Positions 25,342-34,902 of a stretch of 64,000 nt of DNA are shown piece after piece (the first letter of the stretch is position 1; every line of letters starts with the position of its first letter). The translations under genes were made by a program, and so were the position numbers. The stretch comes from Candidatus Binatus sp. (GTDB taxonomy: Bacteria > Desulfobacterota > Binatia > Binatales > Binataceae), in the NCBI RefSeq assembly GCF_030646925.1, contig NZ_JAUSKL010000029.1, positions 1 through 64,000 of the forward strand, read 5' to 3'. The notes beneath the pieces were generated by a model. The model did no database searches, had not been told where the DNA came from, and worked only from the letters and a program-made list of their open reading frames with translations.

Positions 25342-26568
25342 CTACGGCGCGCCGCGCTCCAGCAATTGATCAAAAAACTCGAGATGCCGCCGCGCCACGA
25401 TCGGCCATGCGTAAGTAGTCCTGACCCGTTCGATTCCGCGCGCCGCAAATTCGGCTCGAAGCGCCGGCTTCTCGATAAACTCCGCGATCGCTTGCGCCAG
25501 TTCGGTCGCCTCGCCCTCGCGCACGATTCGCGCTGCGTCGCCGACGACGAGCGGTATCTCACCGCTGTTCGACGCGATCACAGGAACGCCGCACGCGAAC
25601 GCCTCGACCAGCATGCGGCCGAAAACCTCACGCCATGCAGGCGTCGTTTCGCTCGGCGCGCACATGATGTCCATCGCGTTCAGATACTCCGGCACGCGGC
25701 CATGCGGAACGTCGGTGACGATTCGAACCCGCTCGCCATAGCGCGCGCTCCAGCTGCGCAGATAGTCTTCGAGCGGCCCGCCGCCGACAAACATCGCGCA
25801 CCACGGCGTCTTGACCTGTTCGAGCGCCGTCGTCAGCGTGCGAATTCCTTTTTCCTCGACGAATCGTCCGAGAAAGCCCACTACCGGCGGCCCCGCTGTT
25901 GTCCATCCAAGTTGCGCGCGGACCGCTTCTCGCGCGGCGCGTGCAGGAAAAAACAACCCGAGATCCACGCCGAGCGGCATCACGCGATGCGGCTTGCGAT
26001 CGTAGCCGCGGCGCAACATCGCCGCGACGCCGTTTTCTCCGCGCGCCGTCCATCCGGCGCATCTCGCGATGCAATACTTCTCGATCATCGAAAATGGCGG
26101 CGGATAATTTTTCGAGATGGTCTGTCCGGTCCAGAAGACCAGCGGCGTGTCACGCGGCGTCCACCACGCGACCTGTCCGCCCGCCACGATGTACGGTTCC
26201 TCCCAGCAATGCACGATATCCCATCGCTCCCGCAAAATTTCGCGGAGCCTCAGCCCGTAGAAAAAGACGTGGATGTGCCCGGTCAGAAATGCCGGAACTT
26301 TTTCGAGCCGGCACAATTCTCCCGGAATTTCTTCGGTGTTGATCGGCCGCAAATCGCCGTGAAAAAATTCCGGCGCGACCGCAGTCACCTCCCAATCGCG
26401 GCCGCCTTCGCGCGCCATCTCGTGCGCCAGGCGCCGATTGACCGCCACGCAGTATGAATGTCCGATCGTCAGCAGCCGCCGCGGGCGCTTCGCGGCACGA
26501 CTCTGCACCGGCGCTCGCGAAATCGCGCCGCCGCCTTCGATCTCGATTGTCGATGGTGATTCCGTCAC
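25342..26568 (-). CDS. GT4-family glycosyltransferase
   Basis: 408 residues starting at GTG 26568, whose bases overlap the preceding stop (GTGA). N-terminal RRLLTIGHSYCVAVNRRLAH and IVHCWEEPYIVAGGQV; donor domain VVGFLGRFVEEKGIRTL and REVFGRMLVEAFACGVPVI with Glu residues seven apart. The N-terminal tail of about 25 residues is disordered. Part of the long minus-strand glycan operon, 26 bases upstream of the next glycosyltransferase gene in transcription order. Confidence 0.87.
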   Translation of the reverse strand: MTESPSTIEIEGGGAISRAPVQSRAAKRPRRLLTIGHSYCVAVNRRLAHEMAREGGRDWEVTAVAPEFFHGDLRPINTEEIPGELCRLEKVPAFLTGHIHVFFYGLRLREILRERWDIVHCWEEPYIVAGGQVAWWTPRDTPLVFWTGQTISKNYPPPFSMIEKYCIARCAGWTARGENGVAAMLRRGYDRKPHRVMPLGVDLGLFFPARAAREAVRAQLGWTTAGPPVVGFLGRFVEEKGIRTLTTALEQVKTPWCAMFVGGGPLEDYLRSWSARYGERVRIVTDVPHGRVPEYLNAMDIMCAPSETTPAWREVFGRMLVEAFACGVPVIASNSGEIPLVVGDAARIVREGEATELAQAIAEFIEKPALRAEFAARGIERVRTTYAWPIVARRHLEFFDQLLERGAP

Positions 26569-27434
26569 CCCTGAATCGTCCGCAGCCGATCGAAGATTTC
26601 GTTCGCATCCGCGCGCTCCGGCGCGATCGCGAAGATGTGCGCGTTCCAGTAGGACTCCGCGACCGCGATCGGCTTGCCCAGCACGCCGACCCGATAACCG
26701 ATCGCGACGAGAAAAGTTTCGATCGCCGTGTTGGTGCCGTGCGCCTCGATCAGCATCGTCGGACGGTAGCGCTCGAGCGTGCGGCGCGCCCCTTCCAGCG
26801 CGTCCAGTTCGGCGCCCTCAACATCCATCTTGATCAGATCCGGCGGCGCGAGATTCAGTTCGTCGACCAGCGCATCGAGGCGCTCAATTTTGACTTTGAC
26901 TTCGTTCGCGAACCGGTCCGGCTTTTTTCCAACCGACGCGAGTTTGCCCCAGGTCGGTTTTTCCGAGGTCCAGAACGCCGCCTCGCCCGCCGAACTCCCG
27001 AGCGCGGTGGTGACAATCTTGATATTGGCGAGGGCATTCACGGCGGCATTGTACTGAATCTTTTTTGCGTTCTCCGGCAGCGGCTCGAAGCAGATCACGC
27101 AGCCCTCGACGCCAACTCGTCGCGCGGCGCCGAGCGCGTGAAAGCCGACATTCGCGCCGACGTCATAAACCGTCATCCCCGCACGCAGCAGATAATCGAG
27201 CGCCGCCTGCACCGCCGGCTCGGTCGTGCCGAGCACATAGCCGACATGCGAAAAGCCGATGTTGATCTTGAGCCCGCGCGCGAAGCCCCGAACGATCACC
27301 TGATCGCGGCCATGCATCGATGTTCCGGCGCGCCGCAACCAGCCCGCGACGATCGGATGCTTGACGCCGAGTTCCGAGGCGTACTCGATCCACGACGGCG
27401 GCATCATGCGGATTGCGCGCGCGACAATCGTCAT
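26565..27434 (-). CDS. FkbM-family SAM methyltransferase
   Basis: 289 residues from ATG 27434, which overlaps the stop of the preceding gene (ATGA); an ATG at 27476 is in frame but would lie in the neighbour. SAM site VYDVGANVGFHALGAA, motif II VICFEPLPENAKKI, and the FkbM signature IKMDVEGAELDALEGA are clear. FkbM enzymes O-methylate sugars or polyketides. In this locus it most likely methylates a glycan residue. Start choice rests on the overlap pattern shared by the operon. Confidence 0.88.
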   Translation of the reverse strand: MTIVARAIRMMPPSWIEYASELGVKHPIVAGWLRRAGTSMHGRDQVIVRGFARGLKINIGFSHVGYVLGTTEPAVQAALDYLLRAGMTVYDVGANVGFHALGAARRVGVEGCVICFEPLPENAKKIQYNAAVNALANIKIVTTALGSSAGEAAFWTSEKPTWGKLASVGKKPDRFANEVKVKIERLDALVDELNLAPPDLIKMDVEGAELDALEGARRTLERYRPTMLIEAHGTNTAIETFLVAIGYRVGVLGKPIAVAESYWNAHIFAIAPERADANEIFDRLRTIQG

Positions 27435-28291
27435 GGCTGAGGTGCTGCGGACTCGGAATCTGCTTGGCGCTTGCATAACGCCACGAAGAAAAAACGGTGC
27501 GAAGGCAACATTTGCGAGTTGGTGACTGCGGAAAACTGCCCTGATTTTTCTGGCGCGGCGAACAGATCGTATTGCTCGCGCGAAAACGTGTCGAAGATGC
27601 TCTCGCGCGTGCCGCCGAAACGCTCCAACCCGCAGCCCGCGTGCACTTCGATGAACGCGTCCGGTTCAAGCAGCAACGTTTCGCGCGCACCCTTCAGCAC
27701 TTCGCATTCGAATCCTTCCACGTCGATGAAAATCACGTCGGGCGCGCCGTACAGTCGCGCAAGTTCATCGATTGAATGAGCGCGAACGCGCGTCTTGCCC
27801 CAATCGGCATTCCCGGAATCGACGCTGCCGTTGAGACCGCGGCTAAAGTCGATCGATCCTGGCTCTTTAGCCGCGGCCGCCGCGATCACCTTCAACTGCG
27901 TAATTCCGTTCAACTCGCGATTGCGCTCCCCGATTTCAGCGTTGTGCCGATTGGCTTCGAGCGCGATCACCTGCCCCGACTCGCCGACGATTCGTGCCAT
28001 CATCATCGCGACGACGCATTGATGCGCGCCGAGGTCGAACACTCGCGCACCTGTTTTGAGCCGTCCGCGCCTCAGCAGCGCAATCTCAGCGAGTTCCGGC
28101 CACTCGTGGTCGTACCATCCTTGCGCGAGCGGATCGGCCAGCCAAACCGACAGCGGAAAGCCGCCGTAAGTATGCTTAACGATTCGCTCCGGAAAGAGAT
28201 GCGTGCTCGACCACACGCGCGCCAGCCGCAGTAGCTTCCAGAGCGGGCGCGGCAAGGAATTTTTCGCGAGCGCTTTTACCGTCGATGACAT
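27431..28291 (-). CDS. FkbM-family SAM methyltransferase (second copy)
   Basis: 286 residues, ATG at 28291. SAM motif VFDLGAHQCVVAMMMA deviates from the usual DxGANxG by a His-Gln, then VIALEANRHNAEIG and the FkbM block VIFIDVEGFECEVLKGA. The acidic residue and the DVEG motif are intact, so it is probably active. It is only distantly similar to the adjacent copy at 26565, so they are unlikely to be a recent tandem duplication. Putative role: sugar O-methylation. Confidence 0.85.
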   Translation of the reverse strand: MSSTVKALAKNSLPRPLWKLLRLARVWSSTHLFPERIVKHTYGGFPLSVWLADPLAQGWYDHEWPELAEIALLRRGRLKTGARVFDLGAHQCVVAMMMARIVGESGQVIALEANRHNAEIGERNRELNGITQLKVIAAAAAKEPGSIDFSRGLNGSVDSGNADWGKTRVRAHSIDELARLYGAPDVIFIDVEGFECEVLKGARETLLLEPDAFIEVHAGCGLERFGGTRESIFDTFSREQYDLFAAPEKSGQFSAVTNSQMLPSHRFFFVALCKRQADSESAAPQP

Positions 28292-28308
28292 GTAACAAAT
28301 CGAAATGA

Positions 28309-29535
28309 CTATAGCGGACAGGCCGTTACCTTGCGGAATATCGCGAGCAGCGATTCAACATGTCGTTCGGTGTCGAATCGATTCGACGCCTCGATCGCTC
28401 CGCGCCGTAGCCGCTCGTACGTTTCACGATCGCGGAGGCATCGTACGATCGCGGCGGCCAGTCCTTCTGCTCGCGGCGGATTGCCTGGCGCAAGACAACC
28501 GTTGACATCATCGATCAACCACTCCGAAATTCCGCCGACATCAAACGCGACCGCCGGAATTCCCGCCCTGCCCGCTTCGGGCCCGGCGAGGCCAAAAGTT
28601 TCAGGCTCGAGACTCGGCATCACCAGCAGATCGCTTTCATCGAAGATCGATTCAATGGCGTCGGAGTCCAACCATCCGGTGAACGTAGCTTCGATCCGTC
28701 GATCGATCGACGCCAATTGTTTTGCCCTCTCCTCCCATGCCCCGCAGCTCGGACCGTCGCCGACAAACGTGATTCTCACCGGCGTGCCCAATGCCGCAAC
28801 TACCTGCGGGATCGCATCGAGCAGCACGCTGCCGCCCTTGAGGTACGACATCCGCCCCACGAACAGCAGCCTCGGCGTGGTCGGCGATTCGTTGGGCCTT
28901 GCTGACCCTGCGCGTACGCGGACTGTCGATCCGGCGCCGATTGGCATCGCGATCGTATGAAGGCGGTCGCGCGAGATTCCATGCTTTTCAAGCTCCCCCG
29001 CCAGATATTTCGACGCCGTGACGATCGCCGAGTATTTCGTGAGCATCGAATGCTTGCGCATTTGCGCCGAGTAGTCGCGCCACATCGTCATCGGATTCAG
29101 CCCGCCGCATCGACGCGGATAAAATTGCACCAGGCATTGCCAGCCAAAGCGCCGCGCGCACGGCCGCACCTCCGGGAACTTGAAAGTCTTCGCGCCGCTG
29201 ATGCACATCCCCTGATGCGAATGCGCAAACAAAACGCTCGGCGCGATTTCGATCAGCTTCGCTTCCAGTTCCGTGTCCTTCACGATGTGCACAAAAATCA
29301 CGTCGGGCCGCCACTCGCGCAACGCGTCGAGCGCCTTCGCCGCGCCCATCTCGCTGAGGCACCAGCGCGGCGATCCCGCCGGCATCTCCAATGGCGCCCG
29401 TCCGGATGGCGCGTCGATTTCCGTCAGCAGCGCGCACTCGACGTCGGCGCGTCCGAGTCCCCACAGCGCGGATTTGAGATACGCCTCCGAGCCGCCCACG
29501 ATTCTGCGGTTCCAGTTGGCGATCGCGACACGCAT
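28309..29535 (-). CDS. GT4-family glycosyltransferase
   Basis: 408 residues; the ATG at 29535 shares one base with the stop of the gene before it (TGATG). N-terminal RVAIANWNRRIVGGSEAYL, middle IVTASKYLAGELEKHGI, donor domain LLFVGRMSYLKGGSVLLDAI and LEPETFGLAGPEAGRAGIPAV. The donor E-x7-E is partly preserved (Glu in PETFGLAGPEAG). Typical Cys cluster around RPCARRFGWQCLVQFYPRRC may bind a metal or form structure. Likely adds one sugar of the repeating unit. Confidence 0.87.
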   Translation of the reverse strand: MRVAIANWNRRIVGGSEAYLKSALWGLGRADVECALLTEIDAPSGRAPLEMPAGSPRWCLSEMGAAKALDALREWRPDVIFVHIVKDTELEAKLIEIAPSVLFAHSHQGMCISGAKTFKFPEVRPCARRFGWQCLVQFYPRRCGGLNPMTMWRDYSAQMRKHSMLTKYSAIVTASKYLAGELEKHGISRDRLHTIAMPIGAGSTVRVRAGSARPNESPTTPRLLFVGRMSYLKGGSVLLDAIPQVVAALGTPVRITFVGDGPSCGAWEERAKQLASIDRRIEATFTGWLDSDAIESIFDESDLLVMPSLEPETFGLAGPEAGRAGIPAVAFDVGGISEWLIDDVNGCLAPGNPPRAEGLAAAIVRCLRDRETYERLRRGAIEASNRFDTERHVESLLAIFRKVTACPL

Positions 29536-30668
29536 CAGGCGTTTCGCAGCGCATCGATCGTGTGACGCACATCGAAGACCTCGTGGTACAACTTGATCGC
29601 GGCGCATCCCATCGTGTTCGCGCGCTCGCGATTGTCCATCAACTCAAATGCGCAGTGCGCGAGGGCGTCGGGATCGCCGTCCGGCGCGAGCATCACTGCG
29701 CCGCTGCGTGCCCACAGAGTTTCGGACCAGCGACCGGTAGTCGTTACGACCGGTTTCCGATACGCCAGTCCGGCGAGTGCGCTCGTATTCCGCGACGTGA
29801 TCCCGTCGGGATACGGCTGAATCATGAAGTCGCAGGCGCCGATGCTCGCCGAAACGTCAGCCTCGTCGAGCGGTCCCGTGGCGATCACTCTCGATGCCAA
29901 CAATCGATGTTCGCGGGCGAACGAATCACGAAATGTTTCGCTGTTGCGGCCGATCAAAATTATCCGCACGTCGCTGCGGGTGGAAAGAATCGATATCAAT
30001 GCAGGCTTGAGCCGCGCCGCCACCAGCGGACCGTAGCTGCCGAAATGCCCCAGCAATTTCACCCCGGGCTCGGCGAAGCGCGCGCGCTTATCGAGTATTG
30101 CGGCGCGATCAGAGCTCACCCCGATCGTGCTGGGCACGGGCAACCACCTGATGTCGCATCCTCGCGGTGCCAGTCGGCCGAGCGCTTCCTTCCATGCCTC
30201 CGCGGCCACGAAAATTCTCGACGCGGCCCGCGCGAGTATCGCCGCCATCGCGCGATTCACGATTCCGAGCAGGTTGCGGCGCATCTGCTGGCCGCGTTCG
30301 ATTGGATACGCAACTTCATGAAACATCACGGTGATGTCGCGACGCCGATGACGCAGCAGGAGCATGCAGAGCGGAACGTTCATCGCCTTCATGCCGAATG
30401 CGTGCGGTACATATTCGACCAGCACTCGGGCGGCGCGCTCACGATGCAATTCGCGATTGAGAATCACCAGGCCGGCCCTGCCGAAGTGATCCGGCAAGCG
30501 ATTCACTCGCACAACTTCGCCGTTCACCGCACCCGTATCGAAGCGCGAGGTCCACACCGAGACGCGGTCGCCCGCCTCGGCCAGTCCGTGCGCGATCAGT
30601 CGCGTATAATCGCTCACGCCGCCCGGCTGCGGCGGATAGTGCCCGGTGATGATATTCCACGCAGTCAT
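29535..30668 (-). CDS. GT4-like glycosyltransferase
   Basis: 377 residues from ATG at 30668; a longer frame to 30815 runs into the preceding gene. Starts with WNIITGHYPPQPGGVSDYTR, the GT4 glycine loop. The donor half is less canonical (KLLGHFGSYGPLVAARLKP, FMIQPYPDGITSRNTSALAG), lacking a clear E-x7-E with Glu at the usual site, so activity with a standard donor is not certain. It shares an overlap with the downstream glycosyltransferase. Confidence 0.78.
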   Translation of the reverse strand: MTAWNIITGHYPPQPGGVSDYTRLIAHGLAEAGDRVSVWTSRFDTGAVNGEVVRVNRLPDHFGRAGLVILNRELHRERAARVLVEYVPHAFGMKAMNVPLCMLLLRHRRRDITVMFHEVAYPIERGQQMRRNLLGIVNRAMAAILARAASRIFVAAEAWKEALGRLAPRGCDIRWLPVPSTIGVSSDRAAILDKRARFAEPGVKLLGHFGSYGPLVAARLKPALISILSTRSDVRIILIGRNSETFRDSFAREHRLLASRVIATGPLDEADVSASIGACDFMIQPYPDGITSRNTSALAGLAYRKPVVTTTGRWSETLWARSGAVMLAPDGDPDALAHCAFELMDNRERANTMGCAAIKLYHEVFDVRHTIDALRNA

Positions 30669-30685
30669 CGAAGTTCTCGAACTGC

Positions 30686-31603
30686 CTATGCGCGGCGCGT
30701 CACCGCGAGCCCGATCCCTTTCGCCAGGCGCCGCAAATTTCTCGCGACGAACAGGCGCGCGAGCATCGAAGCGTCGAACAGCATCGCGGGCCGGTACCGC
30801 GCCGCCTTGAGCCACGCCGCCAGCGCGTCGCGAATCTCGCCTTCATCCAGCAGGTTCATCGCGCCGCCGATATACATCGCCGACATGAAATGATGCGTGT
30901 CGCGGATCAGACCGTCGGCGCGCGAACCGTAGCGCGCGCGCACCAGCCGCTTGAAGATCGGAATTCCCGCCCGGTATTTCTCCGCGAGTTGGAGCGCCGA
31001 TCCCGAGCGATGAATCGCCAGGCGCTCCGCGATGTAGATGAACTCGCCCTGCTCGCGCGCCAGCAGCCACATGTACGGATCGTCGCCGCCGGGCTGCTTG
31101 AAATCCTCGCAAAAGCCGCCGCATCGATCGAACACGGCGCGCGGCATGACGGCGCCGGTCGGCAGAATTGGCCATCCGCGCGACAGCATCTCGTCCATCG
31201 TCGGCGCGCGCCCGATCACCGGGACGTCGATTTCATTGCCGTGCGCGTCGAGCGATACCAGGTCCGAAAATGCCAGCGCCGCACCTGGATTCTGCTCGAG
31301 CGCGCGATAGCTCTTGGCCAGTTTGCCCGGCATGAATTCGTCGTCCGCGTCGAGGAACGCGAGGTACTTGCCCGACGCCGCCGCGACGCAAGTGTTTCGC
31401 GCCGCGCACACGCCGCGATTGCTCTGCGTCACCACTTTGATTCGCGCGCCGTAACCCGCGAGCAGCCGCGCGGTTGAATCCGTCGAGCCGTCATCGACGA
31501 CGATGACCTCGCTGCCTTCGAAATCCTGCGCGAGCGCGCTCTCGATCGCCGCGCGGATCGTTCGCTCGCCGTTGAAGACCGGGATGATTACCGAGATTCG
31601 CAC
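30686..31603 (-). CDS. GT2-family glycosyltransferase
   Basis: 305 residues from GTG at 31603. Classic GT-A inverting fold: VSVIIPVFNGE-type start (RISVIIPVFNGERTI), VIVVDDGSTDST with the nucleotide-binding Asp, NRGVCAARN, and the DxD-like FLDADDEF (metal binding). Later PGGDDPYMWLL holds the catalytic-base region. It differs from the retaining GT4 enzymes around it and probably adds a beta-linked sugar. The C-terminus is basic and amphipathic. Confidence 0.9.
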   Translation of the reverse strand: MRISVIIPVFNGERTIRAAIESALAQDFEGSEVIVVDDGSTDSTARLLAGYGARIKVVTQSNRGVCAARNTCVAAASGKYLAFLDADDEFMPGKLAKSYRALEQNPGAALAFSDLVSLDAHGNEIDVPVIGRAPTMDEMLSRGWPILPTGAVMPRAVFDRCGGFCEDFKQPGGDDPYMWLLAREQGEFIYIAERLAIHRSGSALQLAEKYRAGIPIFKRLVRARYGSRADGLIRDTHHFMSAMYIGGAMNLLDEGEIRDALAAWLKAARYRPAMLFDASMLARLFVARNLRRLAKGIGLAVTRRA

Positions 31604-31653
31604 AGCGTCGGAGGTTTGACCTGGTCAAACAGTCGAAACATTAGAGGTTCTTC

Positions 31654-32838
31654 CTAATTTGGCGAGCCTGGTTCGAGCCCGAATCGAGCTCGACAAAATA
31701 CCGGGCCCAAGTGTGCCCATGGCAATTGAGCAGTCCCGAAAACATCGGCCGGAATGACGTCAAATGAAATCGCTTCGAAGATTACGTCGAGGTCCGAGGC
31801 GCGATCGCCGAACCACAGGTCCAAGGAATACGTTCCCGGCATTAACGGCAGGTTGTCGAGTGTGCAACTAATCGTGCCCGACATGCATCGATCAAAATCA
31901 AATCCAGCGATAAATTTGTTATTCACGTTGAATACGGCGGCGCCCTGAAGAGTACGGACCGTAACCCCAAGCACTGGATGCAGCGGTCGCGATTGGTACG
32001 TGAATCCAACATGCACGGTCAGCTCCGAATCCATCCTTACCGCTCCAATCTGTCGTTCAGGTCCTGACTGAAGCTCGACCCAATCCATGATTGGAATCGA
32101 ACCCGCACGCCGTCCGGGATGAATCCTAAGCGACCGATGGCCCGCGTCGGATCTTAGCTCAGTCTTCAGATACTGCCCTATTACGTCTTGTGGCTTGCCT
32201 TTTCCCGTCGAGCGTCCGCCCGCAAGCATCAAGCACGACGTGCAAAGGCCCTCGATCGATGCCATGTTGTGGCTGATGAACACCACCGTGCGTCCCTGGC
32301 GCGCGACGTCGCCCATCTTGCCGAGGCATTTTTTCTGGAACTCGGCATCGCCGACCGCCAGCACTTCATCGACCAGCAGTATTTCTGGCTCGAGATGAGC
32401 CGCGACGGCGAACGCGAGCCGCACGTACATCCCGCTCGAATAATGCTTGACCGTGGTATCGACGAATTTGTCGATCTCCGCGAACGCGACGATCTCGTCG
32501 AACTTGCGCTCGATCTCATTCCGCCGCATGCCGAGAATCGCGCCGCTCAAGTAGATGTTGTCGCGGCCCGTCAGTTCCGGATGAAAGCCGGTCCCCACTT
32601 CAAGCAGGCTCCCAACTCGCCCATACAGTTCGGCGCGCCCGGTGGTCGGCTCGGTGATGCGAGAAAGGATTTTCAGCAGCGTCGATTTGCCGGCGCCATT
32701 GCGTCCGATCACGCCGAGTACTTCGCCCTCGCCAATGTCGAGATCGAGGTCGCGGAGCGCCCAGATCGTCGTGGGCTCGCGCGAATTTCTCCGCTCGGCG
32801 AAGCCGCCCCGCAGCGCCTTCGCGTAGCGCGCCGGCAA
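31654..32838 (-). CDS. wzt: Wzt ABC-transporter ATPase with C-terminal glycan-binding domain; start codon unclear
   Basis: Residues visible from TTG at 32838: Walker A GRNGAGKSTLLK, signature HYSSGMYVRL, Walker B ILLVDEVLAVGD, and switch His in FISHNM. After about residue 240 a beta-rich domain (SLRIHPGRRAGS to VFCRARF) matches Wzt carbohydrate-binding domains that select a finished O-antigen. Coding similarity continues upstream of 32838 in frame (NPIIQIRGLGKEYRLGS, to about 32937), yet no ATG, GTG or TTG lies between the in-frame stop at 32971-32973 and 32838. An ATT/ATC start near 32928 is likely. Partner of the Wzm permease at 33996. Confidence 0.88.
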   Translation of the reverse strand: MPARYAKALRGGFAERRNSREPTTIWALRDLDLDIGEGEVLGVIGRNGAGKSTLLKILSRITEPTTGRAELYGRVGSLLEVGTGFHPELTGRDNIYLSGAILGMRRNEIERKFDEIVAFAEIDKFVDTTVKHYSSGMYVRLAFAVAAHLEPEILLVDEVLAVGDAEFQKKCLGKMGDVARQGRTVVFISHNMASIEGLCTSCLMLAGGRSTGKGKPQDVIGQYLKTELRSDAGHRSLRIHPGRRAGSIPIMDWVELQSGPERQIGAVRMDSELTVHVGFTYQSRPLHPVLGVTVRTLQGAAVFNVNNKFIAGFDFDRCMSGTISCTLDNLPLMPGTYSLDLWFGDRASDLDVIFEAISFDVIPADVFGTAQLPWAHLGPVFCRARFGLEPGSPN

Positions 32839-33027
32839 ATTGATCGCGCCGACGAGTGTCTCGCGCAGCGTGCGATACGAGCGCCGCGAGCCCAGCCGGT
32901 ACTCCTTGCCGAGTCCGCGTATTTGAATGATCGGATTGACGACGCGACTCTTACTTACCGTGCTTGGTGGTCAAATGAACTGAGGTAATTTCAAAAGTTC
33001 CGCTCGACGATGCGCTAGCAGGGATTC

Positions 33028-33855
33028 TTACCTGGAGGCTTGCAGGATTGTCGGGCCGGCATGGCTAGGCAAGTCGAATTCTCGAACGATTCGAAACCCT
33101 GCGCGCCTCAAGTCCCCAACGACTGCATCGTGAGCTCCGGGACGGACGTTGTCATGAATCTCTGCCACTACGCGACGTACGTTCTGCAACCCGGATGCGC
33201 CCGCGCCCCTCACGATTTCAACTTCACTGCCCTCGACGTCGATCTTGAGCAGGTCGACCTGCTTAACGCCAGCGATTTCAAGTGCTGACTTCATATCGAT
33301 TGTCCTAACCTGCTCTCCCGCACTTCTGTTTGGTGAGTCATCCGGCACAAGCGCGCGCACGAGGCTCTGTCCCGGCCCCAGTGTCGCCGTCCCCTCGCGG
33401 TCTGCGATGGCGAAGTTGTAAGCCTGGACGCAATCTCCAAGCCCATTGATTTCGATGTTTTGTTGAAGCTGACGAAAAGTCTCAATCCCTGGCTCGAAGC
33501 AGTGAACCTTCACGCCGCGTGTGATCCATTCAAGGTAGATCGCAAACATCCCGATGTTCGCGCCAACGTCGATATTCGTGTCACCGGCCTTGGGCCGGTA
33601 GAACCCACCGCGATCGTAAACCCGCGAGCCGAAAATTTCCCCCAAGAGGACGATCGGGTCGTCGGCAGGCCCGTATTTGATCGTGAGCCCACCGCGCAGT
33701 TGGAGCGACGGGACTGCTTGCAGTTGATGATACGCTGCCCAGACTGCTTGCCAGTTAACAAGGTATCGCTGGAACAGCACGAGCGTGCGAAACGCGTTCC
33801 ATTTTCCCGCGATGCGCCCGCAAATCTTTGAGCTCCGCTGACTCTTTGATGGCAC
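33028..33855 (-). CDS. FkbM-family SAM methyltransferase (third copy)
   Basis: 275 residues from GTG at 33855. SAM motif NIDVGANIGMFAIYLE, CFEPGIETFRQLQQN, and FkbM block LLKIDVEGSEVEIVRG. It lies between the wzt and wzm genes, so glycan end-methylation coupled to ABC export is a fair hypothesis: in several ABC-exported O antigens a terminal methyl group is the signal recognised by the Wzt C-terminal domain. Base composition around it, including the 140-base gap before it, is visibly more AT-rich than its neighbours, hinting at later acquisition. Confidence 0.87.
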   Translation of the reverse strand: MPSKSQRSSKICGRIAGKWNAFRTLVLFQRYLVNWQAVWAAYHQLQAVPSLQLRGGLTIKYGPADDPIVLLGEIFGSRVYDRGGFYRPKAGDTNIDVGANIGMFAIYLEWITRGVKVHCFEPGIETFRQLQQNIEINGLGDCVQAYNFAIADREGTATLGPGQSLVRALVPDDSPNRSAGEQVRTIDMKSALEIAGVKQVDLLKIDVEGSEVEIVRGAGASGLQNVRRVVAEIHDNVRPGAHDAVVGDLRRAGFRIVREFDLPSHAGPTILQASR

Positions 33856-33995
33856 ATGATGACATCTAGATGCATGGTTAGCTTCGCATCAATCACATTT
33901 GTGCCTGTATGTTGCTGACAATTAGGTTTATCGCGATGCTCTGTTCTTTGAGCGACCAACCGAATGAGTCAACCGCCATCGCGTGCGCCGATGCT

Positions 33996-34886
33996 TCAGA
34001 TGACGTCGGCAAAATCGCGCTCCATCTGCTTGAATGAATACGCCGCGTATATCAGCGCGATGACGCTGAGCGCCGCCGACACCGCCAGATGCCCCCACGC
34101 GAATGGCCGGCCGAACAGCGCCGAGCGGTAGCCTTCGATCATCCCCGTCAGCGGATTGAGCACCAGCAGCCATCGCCATCGCGCGGGCACAAAATCGATC
34201 GGATAAATGATCGGCGTCGCGTACATCCAGATTTGAACGAAGAACGGCAGCGCGTAGCGCACGTCGCGATACTTCACGTTCAGCCCCGACATCCACATCC
34301 CGACGGCCAGCGCAAAGATCGCCGTGATAAACACGAGTGGAACGACCATCAGTAGCGACGGCCCGATCGCGATTCCGTACCAGGCCATCATTGCGATCAG
34401 GATCGTGGCCGCGATCGCCATATCGACCAGGCCCGCGCCGACCGCCGCGCCCGGAATCACCATGCGCGGAAAATAAACTTTGGTGATCAACGCCGCGTTA
34501 CCGACCAGGCTGTTGCCGCTGTTGGTGACCGCGTTGGAGAAAAAACTCCACGGCAGCAGTCCGGCGTACGCGAAGATCGGATACGGGATCCCGTCGGACG
34601 GCACCTTCGCGAGTCGGCCGAAAATCAGCGTGAACAGCACCATCGTGAGAAACGGCTGCAGGATGGCCCATCCCGCGCCCAGCACCGTCTGCTTGTAACG
34701 GACCTTGACGTCGCGCCACGTGAGAAAAAGGAAGAGATCGCGATGCTGCCACAGGTCGGCCAGATCGAAGCCGGCCCATTTCCGCCCGGCCTCGATCGTG
34801 ATCACCGGCTTCTCGCGATTGCCGACGGCCGGCGCCACGATTCCTGCAGCCGGCGGCAAAATCTCCTTGCTTAGCGCGGTCGCCAA
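33996..34886 (-). CDS. wzm: Wzm-type ABC-2 polysaccharide export permease
   Basis: 296 residues from TTG at 34886, which has AGGAG five bases upstream; a GTG at 34892 is in frame but overlaps that site. Features: LWQHRDLFLFLTWRDVKVRYKQTVLGAGWAI-type start region (RDLFLFLTWRDVKVRYKQT), about six membrane spans, and SGLNVKYRDVRYALPF followed by MYATPIIYP, all diagnostic of the Wzm/RfbA/KpsM permease family. Exports a lipid-linked polysaccharide with Wzt. The methyltransferase gene lies between the two transporter genes. Confidence 0.92.
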   Translation of the reverse strand: MATALSKEILPPAAGIVAPAVGNREKPVITIEAGRKWAGFDLADLWQHRDLFLFLTWRDVKVRYKQTVLGAGWAILQPFLTMVLFTLIFGRLAKVPSDGIPYPIFAYAGLLPWSFFSNAVTNSGNSLVGNAALITKVYFPRMVIPGAAVGAGLVDMAIAATILIAMMAWYGIAIGPSLLMVVPLVFITAIFALAVGMWMSGLNVKYRDVRYALPFFVQIWMYATPIIYPIDFVPARWRWLLVLNPLTGMIEGYRSALFGRPFAWGHLAVSAALSVIALIYAAYSFKQMERDFADVI

Positions 34887-34902
34887 TTTCACTCCTCGAT
34901 TC

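Noticed and set aside
26454-27440. A 328-codon plus-strand open frame
   Set aside because: Antisense to the FkbM methyltransferase gene, which has clear SAM and DVEG motifs.
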